Of a stretch of 64,000 nucleotides of DNA, positions 26,989 to 38,156 are shown in pieces; the first letter of the stretch is position 1; every line of letters begins with the position of its first letter. Under the pieces are notes generated by a model. It did no database searches, was not told the origin of the DNA, and saw nothing but the letters and a program-made list of their open reading frames with translations. The translations under genes were made by a program, and so were the position numbers. Location of the stretch: positions 2,232,001 to 2,296,000 of the forward strand of contig JAMQCR010000001.1 of the NCBI GenBank assembly GCA_023702235.1, given 5' to 3'. The stretch comes from Neobacillus pocheonensis. Lineage in GTDB: Bacteria; Bacillota; Bacilli; Bacillales; Cytobacillaceae.

Positions 26989-29413
26989 TTAAATAGTCAT
27001 ACTTACGACATTACTCTCGAACAACTCTTTTTTCACTTTGTCATCTGCTAAAATTTCCTTCCACGGATCTCTTAAAACAGATAATGCTTTATCCATGCTA
27101 GAATTCAATTCTTTACGTTTTTCCTTATCATCTAGTACGGACCGGACATGTGCTAGACCAACACGATCAATCCAAGTGGAAGTACGTTCTAAATAGTTGG
27201 CCGTTTCACGATAATATTGCAGGTACGCACTGGTAAACCCGATCGCTTCTTCAGCTGTTTTGACTTTGTATAATAAGTCTCCACCGCGTACATGTGTTCC
27301 CCCGTTACCGCCGACATAAATTTCCCAGCCACCATCGATCCCAATAAAACCAATATCCTTGAATCCTGATTCAGCACAGCTTCTGGGACAGGCGGATACA
27401 GCCATTTTTACTTTATGAAGGAGTTTGCAGTCCTTCAAATTTCTTTTCCAATTCAATTCCTAGTCCGATCGAATCCTGGGTTCCGAATCGGCAGAATTGT
27501 TCACCGACACATGTTTTGACCGTACGAAGCGATTTGCCGTAAGCATAGCCGGATGGCATGTCCAACTCCTTCCATACTTTTGGTAAGTCTTCTTTTTTGA
27601 CACCCAATAAGTCAATTCGTTGTCCTCCCGTTAATTTAACTAACGGAATTTCATATTTTTCCACAACGTCAGCAATGCGCCGTAAATCTTGAGAATTTGT
27701 CACACCGCCGTACATCCGTGGGACAACAGAATAGGTTCCATCTTTTTGAATATTTGCGTGCATACGCTCATTAACCAATCGGGATTCTTTTTCATCCTCA
27801 TACTCAGTCGGATTAACCATTCCTAAATAGTAGTTCAATGCTGGACGACATTTAGAGCAGCCTTCCTCCGTCTTCCACCCGAGGACATTCATCACTTCTT
27901 TTATATAGGCTAATCCTTTAGCTCTAATTTCTTCGACTACTTCATCCCTTGATAATTTTGTACAGCTACAAATCGCTTCTTTTTGAGTTATGCCATCAAA
28001 CGATGAACCAAGTGTATGTTGTAAAACTTCCGCTACCAGCGGCTTACATCCACCACAAGATCTGGAAGCACTTGTACATGCCTTAATTTCATCGACCGAT
28101 GAACACCCTTGCTGCTGAATCGCCTGGACAATCGCCCCTTTTGACACTCCATTACACCCACAAATGATTTCCTCATCGCCCATGGAAGCAACTAAGCTGC
28201 CTCCCATTTCTTGATCAAGCGGTTGGAGGATGGATACTTTCATCGTATCGGAAATGTCTGCTTGCTTTTGAATTATAGAGAACAAACGATTTCCATCACT
28301 GCTGTCGCCGAACAGAACAGCGCCGACTAGTTTGTTGCCACTTAAAACAATTTTCTTATAAATGTTTTCTTGATCATCAAAAACTTTAATCGCTTTTTTG
28401 TCTTCAGCCTCCATGAAGTCCCCGGCTGAAAACACCTCAACCCCTGAAACCTTCAATTGAGTGGATAAAACGGAACCTTGGTATGGTAAAGTCTCAACAC
28501 CACAGATGTGTTTCGCTAACACTTTTCCTTGCTCATACAAAGGAGCTACCAACCCGTAAGGAATTCCATTATGCTCGGCACACTCTCCTACCGCGTAAAT
28601 AGCAGGGACATTCGTTTGCAGAAAGTCATTCACGACAATCCCCCGATTAACAGAAATGCCACTTTCTTTAGCCAATTCAGTATTTGGCTTGATCCCGACT
28701 GCCATTACCACTAAATCTGCTTCCAGTTCCGTCCCGTCACTAAACCTTATTCCTTCAACGCGATCATTCCCAGTAATCTCTTGCGTTTGTTTTTCTAATA
28801 GAAATGTCATCCCTTGTTTCTCTAATTCTAATTGTAAAAGTTTCCCTGCGGTAGGGTCCAATTGGCGTTCCATCAAATATGGTGCAAGATGAATGACCGT
28901 TACATCCATACCTAAGTTTAATAGACCACGAGCCGCTTCCAGTCCAAGTAATCCTCCACCGATCACAGCCGCTTTTTTGTATTTCTTCGAAGCTTCAAGC
29001 ATTACTTCAGTATCCTTTATATCTCGAAAAGCTGTTACCCCCTCTTTATCCGCTCCCGGAATCGGGAGAATAAACGGGACAGACCCTGTCGCTAAAATCA
29101 ACTCATCAAATGGTTCCACTCGACCTTTATCCGTAACGACCACTTTCTTCGCCGAATTTATTTTGTTTACTGTCTCTCCGGTATATAGTTGAATATTATT
29201 TTCTTTATACCAATCCCAGTCATTTAACGTTATATCCTTTACATCTGTATCACCCTGCAATACCTTTGAAAGCAGAATTCTATTATAATTTGGATGCGGC
29301 TCACTGCCGAAGATAGTAATCTCAAATAATTCTTTTGATACTTTCAAGACCTCTTCAACGGCTCTGACGCCGGCCATTCCATTTCCTATAAGAACCAACT
29401 TTTTCTTTTCCAC
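26989..29413 (-). pseudogene. nasD: NADH-dependent nitrite reductase large subunit, frameshifted once
   Basis: NasD/NirB reduces nitrite to ammonium. The order is FAD domain (VLIGNGMAGVRAVEEVL), NAD domain (AAVIGGGLLGLEAARGL), two BFD-like [2Fe-2S] domains (ICGCNGVSKG, SCGGCKPL; ICSCTKLS, GCSKCRPALNYY), then the siroheme/[4Fe-4S] domain. The siroheme cysteines are complete: TCVGEQFC (C-x5-C) and ACPRSC (C-x3-C). The span is about 808 codons, the family length. One extra base at about 27418 breaks LQTPHKVKMAV between the two pairs. It has its own upstream TnrA-type box and promoter, and a terminator separates it from nasC. Confidence 0.93.
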
Positions 29414-29447
29414 CTGTCGTTCCTCCCTTAGAAAGTTTCTAAAGAGA

Positions 29448-29498
29448 CTATATCACAGACCACACAAAATATTGTTTAACATGTAAGGTTTCCTAACA
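29448..29498 (-). promoter_or_regulatory. nasD promoter with TnrA/GlnR-type box
   Basis: TGTAAGGTTTCCTAACA (29482-29498) matches TGTNANAWWWTNTNACA except at two symmetric positions. On the minus strand TATAGT (29453 to 29448) is a plausible -10, which puts the box centre near -49, the usual activation distance for TnrA. Confidence 0.5.
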
Positions 29499-29548
29499 TC
29501 ATATTTTTACTATCTTTTAAATTTTTCGAAATATTACTCTATAAATTT

Positions 29549-29582
29549 AAAAACCTGAGTCCAGTAGAACATAGGACCCAGG
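29549..29582 (-). terminator. Terminator/attenuator between nasC and nasD
   Basis: CCTGGGTCC and GGACTCAGG form a 9-bp stem with one G-U pair, followed on the minus strand by TTTTTAAATTT. It would uncouple nasBC from nasDEF. Confidence 0.68.
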
Positions 29583-29609
29583 CTGATTAGAATACGGTTT
29601 TTTGTCCGT

Positions 29610-31760
29610 TTAATTCAAAGATATATCCATAACAGGACTCACTTTCACTGCACTTACTTTGAATCCTGGCATTCTGCATGTAGGATCTAATTCTTTTGAT
29701 ACAAGGAGATTGATATTTTGCGAGTCTGCCCAATGAAAAGGGACAAAAACGGTGTCTTGACGAATAGTTTCGGACCATTTACTTCTGACCACAATGCTTC
29801 CTCTTCTGGATTCAATTTTTACTAAAGAATGATCTTGAATTCGGTATTTCAGTGCTGTTGATGGGTGAATTTCCATAAAGGATTCAACATTTCCTGCCGC
29901 TAATGCTGGACTTTTTCTCGTTTGCACTCCCGTTAAATAATGTGACATGACTCTTCCCGTTGTTAAATACAAGGGAAACTCTTTGTTCACTTGATCTTTT
30001 GGAACAGCCGGTTTGTTTGGAACAACCACCATAGCTGCCTTTCCATCTGAATGGGCAAATGAGGTCTCAAACAGTCTTGCCGTTCCCTTATGATCAAGGT
30101 CTGGCACCATGGCCATAATATCCCCCCTTCTTTTCTCAAACGATCATAGGTTATGCCATAATAATCAGCGATTCCCCCGCGGCTCGCCACTCGTAATTCG
30201 TTAAAAATTTCTTCAGCAGATGAAAAGGAAAAATACTCTTTTTTCCCTAACACATCGGCGATTTCACAAATAATTTGCCAATCATGCTTCACTTCTCTCG
30301 GGACTGGATAGCTTGCTTCCCTTAACGTTACCCGTCCCTCGACATTCGTCATTGTCCCTTCATCCTCTAAATAAGAGGAAGTTGGTAAAATTAAATCTGC
30401 TAATCTCGCAGTTTCCGAAACAAACAGATCAACAGCTACAAAGAATTTTAGTTTTTTAAGCGCTTCTCTGACGAAATCAGCGTTCGGATTGGAGACAATC
30501 GGATTCGAACACATTAAAAACATGCCGGTAATTTCACCCTCATGGATTTTTTCCATCAGTTCATAAGCCGATACACCTTTTCCCGGCAATTCATCCTTGT
30601 CGACACCCCAAACATTTGCTATATAGGTCCGATGTTCTTCGTTCTCGATCGACCGGTATCCAGGAAGCTGGTCTGCTTTTTGGCCATGCTCCCTTGCCCC
30701 TTGGCCATTTCCCTGCCCGGTAATCGCTCCAAAGCCGCAAAACGGCTTACCCATTTTCCCTTGTGAAATAAGAATGTTCAGGAAATTACGAACAGCAACC
30801 GAGCCATCTGTTTGCTGCTCCACACCTCTCGCGGTAAAAATCATTCCTGTTTCCTCTTTGCCAAACATGTTCGCAGCTTTACGAATTTGATTAACTGGAA
30901 CTCCTGTCACTTCTTCGATTTCTTCTAGTTTTAGAGACAATACATACTTTTTAACGTCATCAAAGCCATTTACTTTTTCTCGTATAAAATCTTCATCAAT
31001 ATAGTTTTCTTCAATAATAACTTTCAATAGACCGTTGGCCAAAGCTGCATCCGATCCCGGTTTGACCTTTAAATGTAAGTCCGCTATTTTCGTAGTCCCT
31101 GTTTCACGAGGGTCAATGGCAATTATATAGGCACCATTTTCTTTCGCTTTCTCAAAGTAGGGCATAATCGTTGGTTGACATTCTGCGATATTTGTCCCTG
31201 CTAAAATAATGCAGCTTGTGAACGGAATTTCTGACAAGCTGTTCGTAAAGCCTCTGTCCATTCCAAACGTTTGACTGGCGGCTGAAGCGGCTGCCGACAT
31301 ACATAAGCGGCCGTTATAATCAATATATTTGGTTTTTAATGCTACTCGCGCAAATTTCCCTAGTAAATACGCCTCTTCATTGGTGATGGACGCGCTCCCA
31401 TAAACGGCTAGGGCATTTTGTCCATCTTCCGCTTGAATGCTGGTAAAGTTTTTTCGGACATGGTTCAATGCTTCCTCCCAGGATATGCGTTTGAAATCTC
31501 CATCTACTTTTAACAATGGATATTTCAAACGCTCTCTACTAAAGGCATGCTGATGTGCATTAGCCCTTTACACATAAACGCCCTTCGGAAGTTGGATTAT
31601 CTTTTCCAATTGTCAGATATTTTTTTCTCGAAACAATCGATTGTTCAATCAATTGCATCTTACATTGCATGCTGCAATATGGACATTGGGAATCAAATGT
31701 TTTTTCTGATTCAACTTTTTGCTGCTTCGTTCGGAAATACTTTAATAATAATTCAGTCAA
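29610..31760 (-). pseudogene. nasC: Assimilatory nitrate reductase catalytic subunit, frameshifted twice
   Basis: NasC is a molybdopterin guanine dinucleotide oxidoreductase that reduces nitrate to nitrite in the cytoplasm. The TTG start at 31760 follows AAAAGGTGAGG. The N-terminal [4Fe-4S] ligands are CPYCSMQC and GRLCVKG. The MopB core includes YGSASITNEEAY, LAGTNIAECQPT, AIDPRETGT, GAITGQGNGQGAREHGQKADQLPGY (shown here only as a landmark near 30700) and the C-terminal cofactor domain LYLTTGRVMSHY. Breaks lie at about 31540, where one G lost from a G-run splits KGANAHQHAF, and at about 30120-30140. The span is about 717 codons, as in Bacillus NasC. Confidence 0.92.
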
Positions 31761-31802
31761 GATTCCTCACCTTTTCTCATTAATTTTTATCTCTTCGATT
31801 CA

Positions 31803-34162
31803 TTACGAGTGGTTTTTCACTAAAAAATTCTTTCTTAATGAAACATCCTCTTCTAACCGCTCCAATAATTGCTGGCGAAGCTCTTGATCAAACAATACTT
31901 CTCTTAAATGGACTAGGCCAACTCGCTCCACCCATTGCCATGTACGCTCCAGGTAATTGGCTGTCTCACGATAATATTGAATAAAGCTGCCGATGATCTC
32001 GATTGCTTCTTCATTCGTCGGTGCAACACATAATAACTCCCCGGCACGTACATTCCGACCACTGCTGCCACCGACATAAACCTCCCAGCCTCTGTCAATC
32101 CTAATAACTCCAATATCTTTTGTTGTTGAACCAGCGCCGTTATGCATACAAGCAGATACGCCCATTTTCACACGATAGGGTGTTGTCAGAAATTCTAGTC
32201 TCTTTTCGAGATGGACAGCGAGCCTAATGGATGGTTGCTTATCACATTGACAAATATGTTCCCCGATACAGGTTTTGACGTTTTGTACCATATTTCCATA
32301 GGTAGAACTTAACGGCATGTTCAAGTCAGCCCATACGCCTGACAGATCTTCTTTTTTAACACCCATCAAATGAATTCTTTGTTCACTTGTTACCGCCACA
32401 TCTGATATGCCGTATTTCTCGGCAGCATCGGCAATTTTCCGCAATTGTTCCGCAGTGGTTTTACCGCCGTACATTTGGGGGATGACCGTGTACGTACCAT
32501 TATTTTGAACCGTTGCATTCAATCGTTCGCTGACAAAAAGCGTTTCTTGTTTGCTCTCATATTCGGGATAAATCATGCCTAAATAATAGTTGATTGCTGG
32601 ATGACAGGTTGAACAACCTTGATTGCTTTGCCAATTAAGTATTTCCATTACTTCTTGTGTAGTGGTCAAGCCTCGCAGCTGCATCTCATGAACGACTTCA
32701 TCTTCCGTCAACGAAGTACAGGAGCACATGGATTTTTGTTCCATCACCTCATCAAATTCATCACTATGAATATAGGATAGAAGCTCTGACACTAACGGCT
32801 TGCAGCCTCCGCAAGAGCCTGAAGCCTTTGTACATCTTTTAACTTGTTCAACCGTTGTTAATCCGTCCTTTTGAACTGCCTCGATGATGGCCCTTTTGTC
32901 ACACCGTTACAGTTGCAAATCATCTCGCTGGATGCCATGGTAGCAACCGAAGATTCGCCCGCATTGGGAGAATGAAACAGAGTAACTTTTTCCACTTCCG
33001 ACATATCTCGTTCCTTCAAAATCATTTCTAGCAATCTTGTACCATCTCTCGTATCACCAAACAGCACAGCACCGATCATATTATGATCTTCAAAGACAAT
33101 CTTTTTATATACTCCATCTAAATCATCATAGATTTTAATGGACTTCGCTGTCTCTCCTTCATCGAACCTGCCGACTGAAAAAACATCAACGCCAGATATT
33201 TTTAACTGTGTAGAAAGAACGGATCCTTCATAACCTTTACAGTCCAACCCGCAAATGCGTTTGGCCAACACCTTCCCTTGTTCATAAAGCGGCTTTACCA
33301 ACCCATAGACGGTTCCTCGATGTTCAACACATTCTCCAACAGCGTATATATTCCGGACGCTTGTTTCTAAATAGTCATTGACGAGAATTGCACGATTTGT
33401 ATCAATTCCGCTTTCTTTAGCTAGCTGAACATTCGGTCTAACCCCTACAGCCATCACAACCAAATCGGCTTCTACTTCCGTTCCATCTTTAAAACGCAAA
33501 CCTTCTACACGATTGGTGCCGATTATCTCTTCGGTCTGTTTTTCTAAAAGAAACCTCATCCCTTGTTTTTCCAACTCTGTTTGCAGCATTTTCGCTGCGG
33601 TTTCATCAAGTTGTCTTTCCATTAGGAAACTCGCAATATGAACAACGCTCACTTCCATCCCCAGATTGAGCAGCCCCCTCGCCGCTTCTAAACCTAATAA
33701 TCCGCCGCCTATCACTGTAGCTTTTTTATAGTGTTTTGATGATTCCATCATTTTTTGACAGTCTTCAATGGTTCGAAACGAAATCACTCCTTCTTTATCG
33801 GCACCTGGAAGCGGAAGGAGAAATGGCACAGAACCGGTCGCTAAAATTAGTTGATCATATGAAACTTCTCGATTTCTATCTGTTTTTAAAACTTGTATTT
33901 CTTTATCAATAGTTATCACCGTTTCCCCTGAAAACAGTTGAATATGATGTTTGTCATACCAATCACGATCATTTATTGTAATCTCTTTGAAGGATGTACC
34001 ACCCTGCAGTACGGTCGACAAAAGAATTCGATTATAGTTTCCGTGTGGTTCACTGCCGAATATCGTAATCTCAAACGCATTGGGATCATGCTTTAAAATT
34101 TCCTCAACGCAGCGCACGCCTGCCATACCGTTCCCTATCACTACCAGTTTTTTCATATCCAT
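31803..34162 (-). pseudogene. nasB: Nitrate reductase electron-transfer subunit (NirB-like), frameshifted once
   Basis: NasB is an FAD/NAD protein that feeds electrons from NADH to NasC. It is a paralogue of NasD with the same domain order: FAD (VVIGNGMAGVRCVEEIL), NAD (ATVIGGGLLGLEAARGL), BFD-like clusters (ICNCNGVTKG, SCGGCKPL; MCSCTSLT, GCSTCHPAINYY) and a nitrite-reductase-like tail. The tail keeps TCIGEHIC (C-x5-C), but the second pair reads ACMHNG, so the Cys that bridges to siroheme is missing. This supports an electron-transfer role rather than nitrite reduction. One G lost from a run at about 32893 breaks VTKGAIIEAVQKDGL. The start ATG follows GGAGG. Confidence 0.9.
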
Positions 34163-34217
34163 TCTAAAACCTCCAGCTCGTTATAAACGATTGATCGCTC
34201 AACCATGAATACCATTT

Positions 34218-34269
34218 ATTATTTCATAAGATTTATGAAAAAAAATTAATCGTGTTACATTTTCTGACA
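34218..34269 (-). promoter_or_regulatory. nasB promoter with perfect TnrA/GlnR box
   Basis: TGTTACATTTTCTGACA (34253-34269) matches TGTNANAWWWTNTNACA at every defined position. On the minus strand AATAAT (34223 to 34218) is a likely -10, placing the box centre near -50. Confidence 0.75.
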
Positions 34270-34333
34270 TGAAACATAAAGGAACCTTCACCTGAAAGGT
34301 ATCCATTGAGACTTAAGGATTTGAAAATTTCTA

Positions 34334-34383
34334 TGTTAGAACACCTGACATCATTTGAGACAAATTATATGTCGACATACTAT
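34334..34383 (+). promoter_or_regulatory. nasA promoter with TnrA/GlnR-type box
   Basis: TGTTAGAACACCTGACA (34334-34350) matches the TnrA consensus with two differences. It is followed by TTGAGA (34355-34360), 17 bases and TACTAT (34378-34383). The box centre lies near -48 from the expected start. Confidence 0.6.
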
Positions 34384-34437
34384 TCTTACAACATGCAAAA
34401 AAAATCAAAAAATTCATAAAGTTATGGAGGTATGGGG

Positions 34438-34521
34438 ATGAATAAAAAGATCAATCTGTTTTCATTTGTAGTAATACTGGGAAAAGTAATATTTTCAAAG
34501 AATCAAGTTATTGGCTGGTAA
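34438..34521 (+). CDS. Possible 27-residue leader peptide upstream of nasA
   Basis: An ATG at 34438 sits behind GGAGGTATGGGG, a near-ideal ribosome site. It opens a 27-codon frame starting MNKKINLFSFVVILGKVIF, a hydrophobic peptide ending in TAA. It lies in the nasA leader about 140 bases before nasA. It may be a small membrane peptide or a leader ORF that influences nasA expression; chance is not excluded. The remaining leader to 34650 has the self-complementary GGAACATGTTCC but no clear terminator. Confidence 0.35.
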   Translation: MNKKINLFSFVVILGKVIFSKNQVIGW

Positions 34522-34662
34522 TAACGCAAAATAGTAGTTCTATGGGTATTACTCTCTTAAAACATGGCAGCAATTAAACACTGTGGAACATGTTCCCACC
34601 GTGGTACAGCTTAAAGCAAGCGCGAACACATTTATTGGTTTCAAGGAAGGAGCGATAACAGT

Positions 34663-35868
34663 ATGAAGTTATCAAATTTAAGAAAAAGCGGTCATGCACC
34701 GTCATTATTGGCGGCATTTTTATATTTTGATGTGAGTTTCATGATTTGGGTTATGTTGGGGGCTCTTGGGGTATATATTACGAAAGATTTCGGTCTTTCA
34801 CCCTCTCAAAAAGGGTTCATTGTCGCTGTTCCCATCCTTAGTGGTTCGTTTTTCCGTCTCATCCTCGGTGTCTTAACGGATCGAATCGGTCCTCGAAAAA
34901 CAGCCATCACTGGAATGATCGTCTCGATGTCTCCACTTGTATGGGGATGGTTATTCGGGCATACGTTACCAGAACTTTACTGTATAGGGATCCTTCTCGG
35001 CGTAGCGGGAGCAAGCTTTGCAGCAGCTATACCAATGGCAAGCCGTTGGTATCCGCCACATTTACAAGGATTGGCGATGGGAATTGCAGGTGCAGGTAAC
35101 AGCGGAACACTTTTTGCTACTTTATTCGGTCCGCGTCTTGCAGAGCAGATTGGCTGGCATAATGTGATAGGACTTGCTCTTATTCCTCTTTTAATTGTTT
35201 TTATCATTTATATACTTATTGCGAAAGATGCACCTTCGCAGCCTGCTGCAAAACCGGTCAAGGAATATTTCAATGTTTTTAAAGAAAAAGATACATGGTA
35301 TTTCTGCCTGCTTTACAGTGTCACCTTTGGAGGATTTGTCGGTTTATCAAGCTTTCTAAGCATCTTTTTTGTTGATCAATATAATTTATCAAAAGTAAGC
35401 GCAGGTGATTTCGTTACATTATGTGTGGCAGCAGGAAGCTTTTTCCGTCCTGTCGGCGGATTCATATCTGATAAAATTGGCGGCGTTCGCCTTCTAACTT
35501 TTTTATTTATCGGAGTAGCACTCAGCATGTTCGGCGTGAGCCAACTTCCATCTTTACCCCTTGTAACCACTTTATTGTTTCTCGGAATGCTTTTCCTTGG
35601 GATGGGAAATGGAGCGGTCTTTCAATTAGTACCACAAAGGTTCCAACAAGAGATAGGGATGATTACCGGTATTGTCGGGGCTGCTGGCGGGGTTGGCGGA
35701 TTTTTTGTTCCAAATATCCTTGGAACCCTTAAACAAATTACCGGAACATACGCAACAGGCTTTATGGTTTATGCAGGGATTGGTGTAGCAGCACTTTTAG
35801 TGTTGGCGATTGCACAGCTATCATGGCGGAAAGCTTGGTCGTCAAAGGAAACATCCGTTAAAATCTAA
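34663..35868 (+). CDS. nasA: Nitrate/nitrite transporter, NarK/NasA family
   Basis: This 401-residue MFS protein has 12 membrane helices, the same length as Bacillus NasA. NNP-family features are [18 protein letters not shown] in helix 1, motif [31 protein letters not shown], the nitrate signature [21 protein letters not shown] and [15 protein letters not shown]. It imports nitrate for the divergent nasBCDEF operon. The ATG lies behind AAGGAAGGAG. Expression is probably activated by TnrA under nitrogen limitation through the box at 34334. The gene ends at a hairpin terminator. Confidence 0.95.
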   Translation: MKLSNLRKSGHAPSLLAAFLYFDVSFMIWVMLGALGVYITKDFGLSPSQKGFIVAVPILSGSFFRLILGVLTDRIGPRKTAITGMIVSMSPLVWGWLFGHTLPELYCIGILLGVAGASFAAAIPMASRWYPPHLQGLAMGIAGAGNSGTLFATLFGPRLAEQIGWHNVIGLALIPLLIVFIIYILIAKDAPSQPAAKPVKEYFNVFKEKDTWYFCLLYSVTFGGFVGLSSFLSIFFVDQYNLSKVSAGDFVTLCVAAGSFFRPVGGFISDKIGGVRLLTFLFIGVALSMFGVSQLPSLPLVTTLLFLGMLFLGMGNGAVFQLVPQRFQQEIGMITGIVGAAGGVGGFFVPNILGTLKQITGTYATGFMVYAGIGVAALLVLAIAQLSWRKAWSSKETSVKI

Positions 35869-35896
35869 GAAATAGAAAATAGAAAATTTAAAACAA

Positions 35897-35933
35897 AAAA
35901 TGCATTGTGGGACTGTCCCTCAATGCATTTTTT
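35897..35933 (+). terminator. Terminator after nasA (bidirectional)
   Basis: AAATGCATTG pairs with CAATGCATTT, with an inner GGGAC/GTCCC extension; T-runs occur on both strands. It separates nasA from the convergent S53 peptidase gene. Confidence 0.8.
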
Positions 35934-35954
35934 CACATTACCGTTTGATTGAAA

Positions 35955-38156
35955 TTATTGAACCTGTAAGCTTACATCATCGACAAAAAAATCGGTTGGA
36001 TTACTGGAATCATTGGTTCCTTTAAAAGCAATTTGGATTGTTTGCCCCTTATAATTTAGCAAACTGTAGCTGCGCTGCACCCAACCAGTTGCTGTACTAT
36101 CGTTTAGAGTTAACAAGGTTGACAATACCGAACCACTCGTGTTTCGAATTTGTGAATAGAAGAAATCGTAAGGATGACTGGTTTCTGTGGTGGATACATA
36201 GGTCCAGAAAGTAAGCGTTGCATTGGTTGCTGCTGAAGGAATGGTCACAGTCTGATAGATTAGATCATTGGCATTGTTGTAACCGCCCAGATACGCAGAT
36301 GAGCTACCCGAATGCGGTTTGGTTGTATCAATCAGCTGATAGCCACCGGAGCTTGATTCACTCCATGGCGATTGACCGTTTTCAAAACCACCGTTTTGAA
36401 TCAACTGGGTAATGCTGCCGCCACCACCGCCAGTGCCCCCTGTGCCATTGGAAGAACCGTTAATATCACGGATTAAGTTGTACGCATCCGGTGTACCAAT
36501 GCCTGTAGCCATATCATAGCCAGCCGTTGCTGGGAAATAAAGATTGCTGCCACTCGTGATATCATGGTAAGCAGGATAGGTCTGCGTGGTGTTAAAAGCT
36601 TTATACAATGTTGGGTTTGCTTGACCGAGTACCCCTTTACCGTTCATTTGTGCATATTGATTATTTAAAGCAGCTAAGGCAGCCCATAACGGAGCAGAGG
36701 CTGATGTCCCGCCGACTGTCATCCAGGATCCTCTACTGTAAATTGAGTAACCGGTGCTTGGATCGGCATCTGCCGATACATCCGGGACTTGACGCTTGCC
36801 GTTCGAATAGCTATTTTGTACGCCTGGTCCCGATTGGTAGGAAGGCATAGTGTAGATTGTGGAAATACCACCGCCTCCGCCTGTACGATTGGTGCTGTTA
36901 CTCCAAACCGATTCGGAACTATACGAAGAGCCACTCAAGTTTAGGTGAGTACCACCCACACCTGTTACATACGGATCGTTCGCAGGACTATCTACAGCCA
37001 AGGTAGAATCACCTGAATCGTAAGCACCATTATCACCGGAAGCAGCAAAAATACTTTGTCCTTGTGCAGCGTTTTGCTGAAAAATGGTGTGTAAGCTGTT
37101 CATCGTTGCACTCGAAGCTTGCAGCTCGCTTATCCCCCAGCTAACTGAGATTGATTTCGCAATGTTATCAGAGGCAATTTTTTGATAGGTATCAATTAAG
37201 CCTCGATCCGTGTTTGGCCCTTCATATACCTTAACTTGCGCTTTCGGAGCAATGGCATGAACGACTTCAATATCCAATTCAACTTCAATCTCACCTTGCC
37301 CAGCGGCTCCATTATAACCGTCTACATACACATTGGTTGGTGTTGGACTTCCGAGACCGTAATAATTGTCGTAGGTACTTATATTCGCAGCTCTGTACCC
37401 GTCAAGCTCCATTACCGCTACGGATTGCCCAGACCCTGTGAATCCGGCGCTTGTCAAAGGATTCACATCATATGCACCTTTTAATTCATTGGGCGTATAA
37501 CCGCCAGATTCTGCCGCTGCCGACTTTAGCAGTAACAATCGAATGTTTTTGTTTGTCGATCGCGATGTTTGTCTGATCTTTGGATGTGTATAGTGTGCTT
37601 CATTATTCAATCCTGCAATATCCGTAATAATGCCGGATAATTCAGCCGGAATCGTAGGAGTCTGTTCATTTGAAAAATAGGTTTGGCCTTGCGGGTTTTG
37701 GTAGTCATTAATAGTGACCCCGAAGGCATCTTCCAATTGTCCCGTTGTACCAATTGCCGAAATAAAGGCATTGTTGGACGCCACACTTTGAACATTTAAA
37801 CCTTTACTTGTTAAAAAACTTTTTACATCGTTAACCGTGTTGTCAGTCGGTCCAAATTGCGTTTTGAATTCCTCGGATGAAAGAAAATGTTTGTAGTTGG
37901 GGGAAGATGGGTCGTTCAGACTAGTGATAAAAGCATCCAATTTATCACGATCTCTTAATTGTAGGCCAACCGTTACTGATACACTGGTATTGCGTTTGGT
38001 ATGACCAATCTTCTTACCGTGTTTGGCAGCTGTTGGAGTGCCTCCGGCTAATTGAACGGCTTTGGGCGCTGCAGCATAGCTTGTAGTTCCCGGCGTGTAC
38101 AGCATTAAACTCAGAATGGAAACGACGGTAGGAATGAAAAATTTTCTCCTCTTCAT
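35955..38156 (-). CDS. Secreted S53 pro-peptidase (kumamolisin-like) with C-terminal beta-sandwich module
   Basis: This 733-residue protein has, in order, a signal peptide (1-28), a pro-kumamolisin domain (about 50-190; SPNYKHFLSSEEFKTQFGP), an S53 catalytic domain (about 215-565) and a Gly-rich linker. A C-terminal module of about 150 residues starts NGGFENGQSPW and ends FFVDDVSLQ, as in carbohydrate-binding-like jelly rolls. Catalytic residues are Glu and Asp in EVELDIEV (E291, D295), the oxyanion Asp in ASGDNG (D375) and Ser in GGTSASAP (S485). It is a secreted, self-activated endopeptidase probably active at low pH, with the tail perhaps binding substrate or cell wall. It is the second S53 gene in the window. 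Confidence 0.93.
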   Translation of the reverse strand: MKRRKFFIPTVVSILSLMLYTPGTTSYAAAPKAVQLAGGTPTAAKHGKKIGHTKRNTSVSVTVGLQLRDRDKLDAFITSLNDPSSPNYKHFLSSEEFKTQFGPTDNTVNDVKSFLTSKGLNVQSVASNNAFISAIGTTGQLEDAFGVTINDYQNPQGQTYFSNEQTPTIPAELSGIITDIAGLNNEAHYTHPKIRQTSRSTNKNIRLLLLKSAAAESGGYTPNELKGAYDVNPLTSAGFTGSGQSVAVMELDGYRAANISTYDNYYGLGSPTPTNVYVDGYNGAAGQGEIEVELDIEVVHAIAPKAQVKVYEGPNTDRGLIDTYQKIASDNIAKSISVSWGISELQASSATMNSLHTIFQQNAAQGQSIFAASGDNGAYDSGDSTLAVDSPANDPYVTGVGGTHLNLSGSSYSSESVWSNSTNRTGGGGGISTIYTMPSYQSGPGVQNSYSNGKRQVPDVSADADPSTGYSIYSRGSWMTVGGTSASAPLWAALAALNNQYAQMNGKGVLGQANPTLYKAFNTTQTYPAYHDITSGSNLYFPATAGYDMATGIGTPDAYNLIRDINGSSNGTGGTGGGGGSITQLIQNGGFENGQSPWSESSSGGYQLIDTTKPHSGSSSAYLGGYNNANDLIYQTVTIPSAATNATLTFWTYVSTTETSHPYDFFYSQIRNTSGSVLSTLLTLNDSTATGWVQRSYSLLNYKGQTIQIAFKGTNDSSNPTDFFVDDVSLQVQ

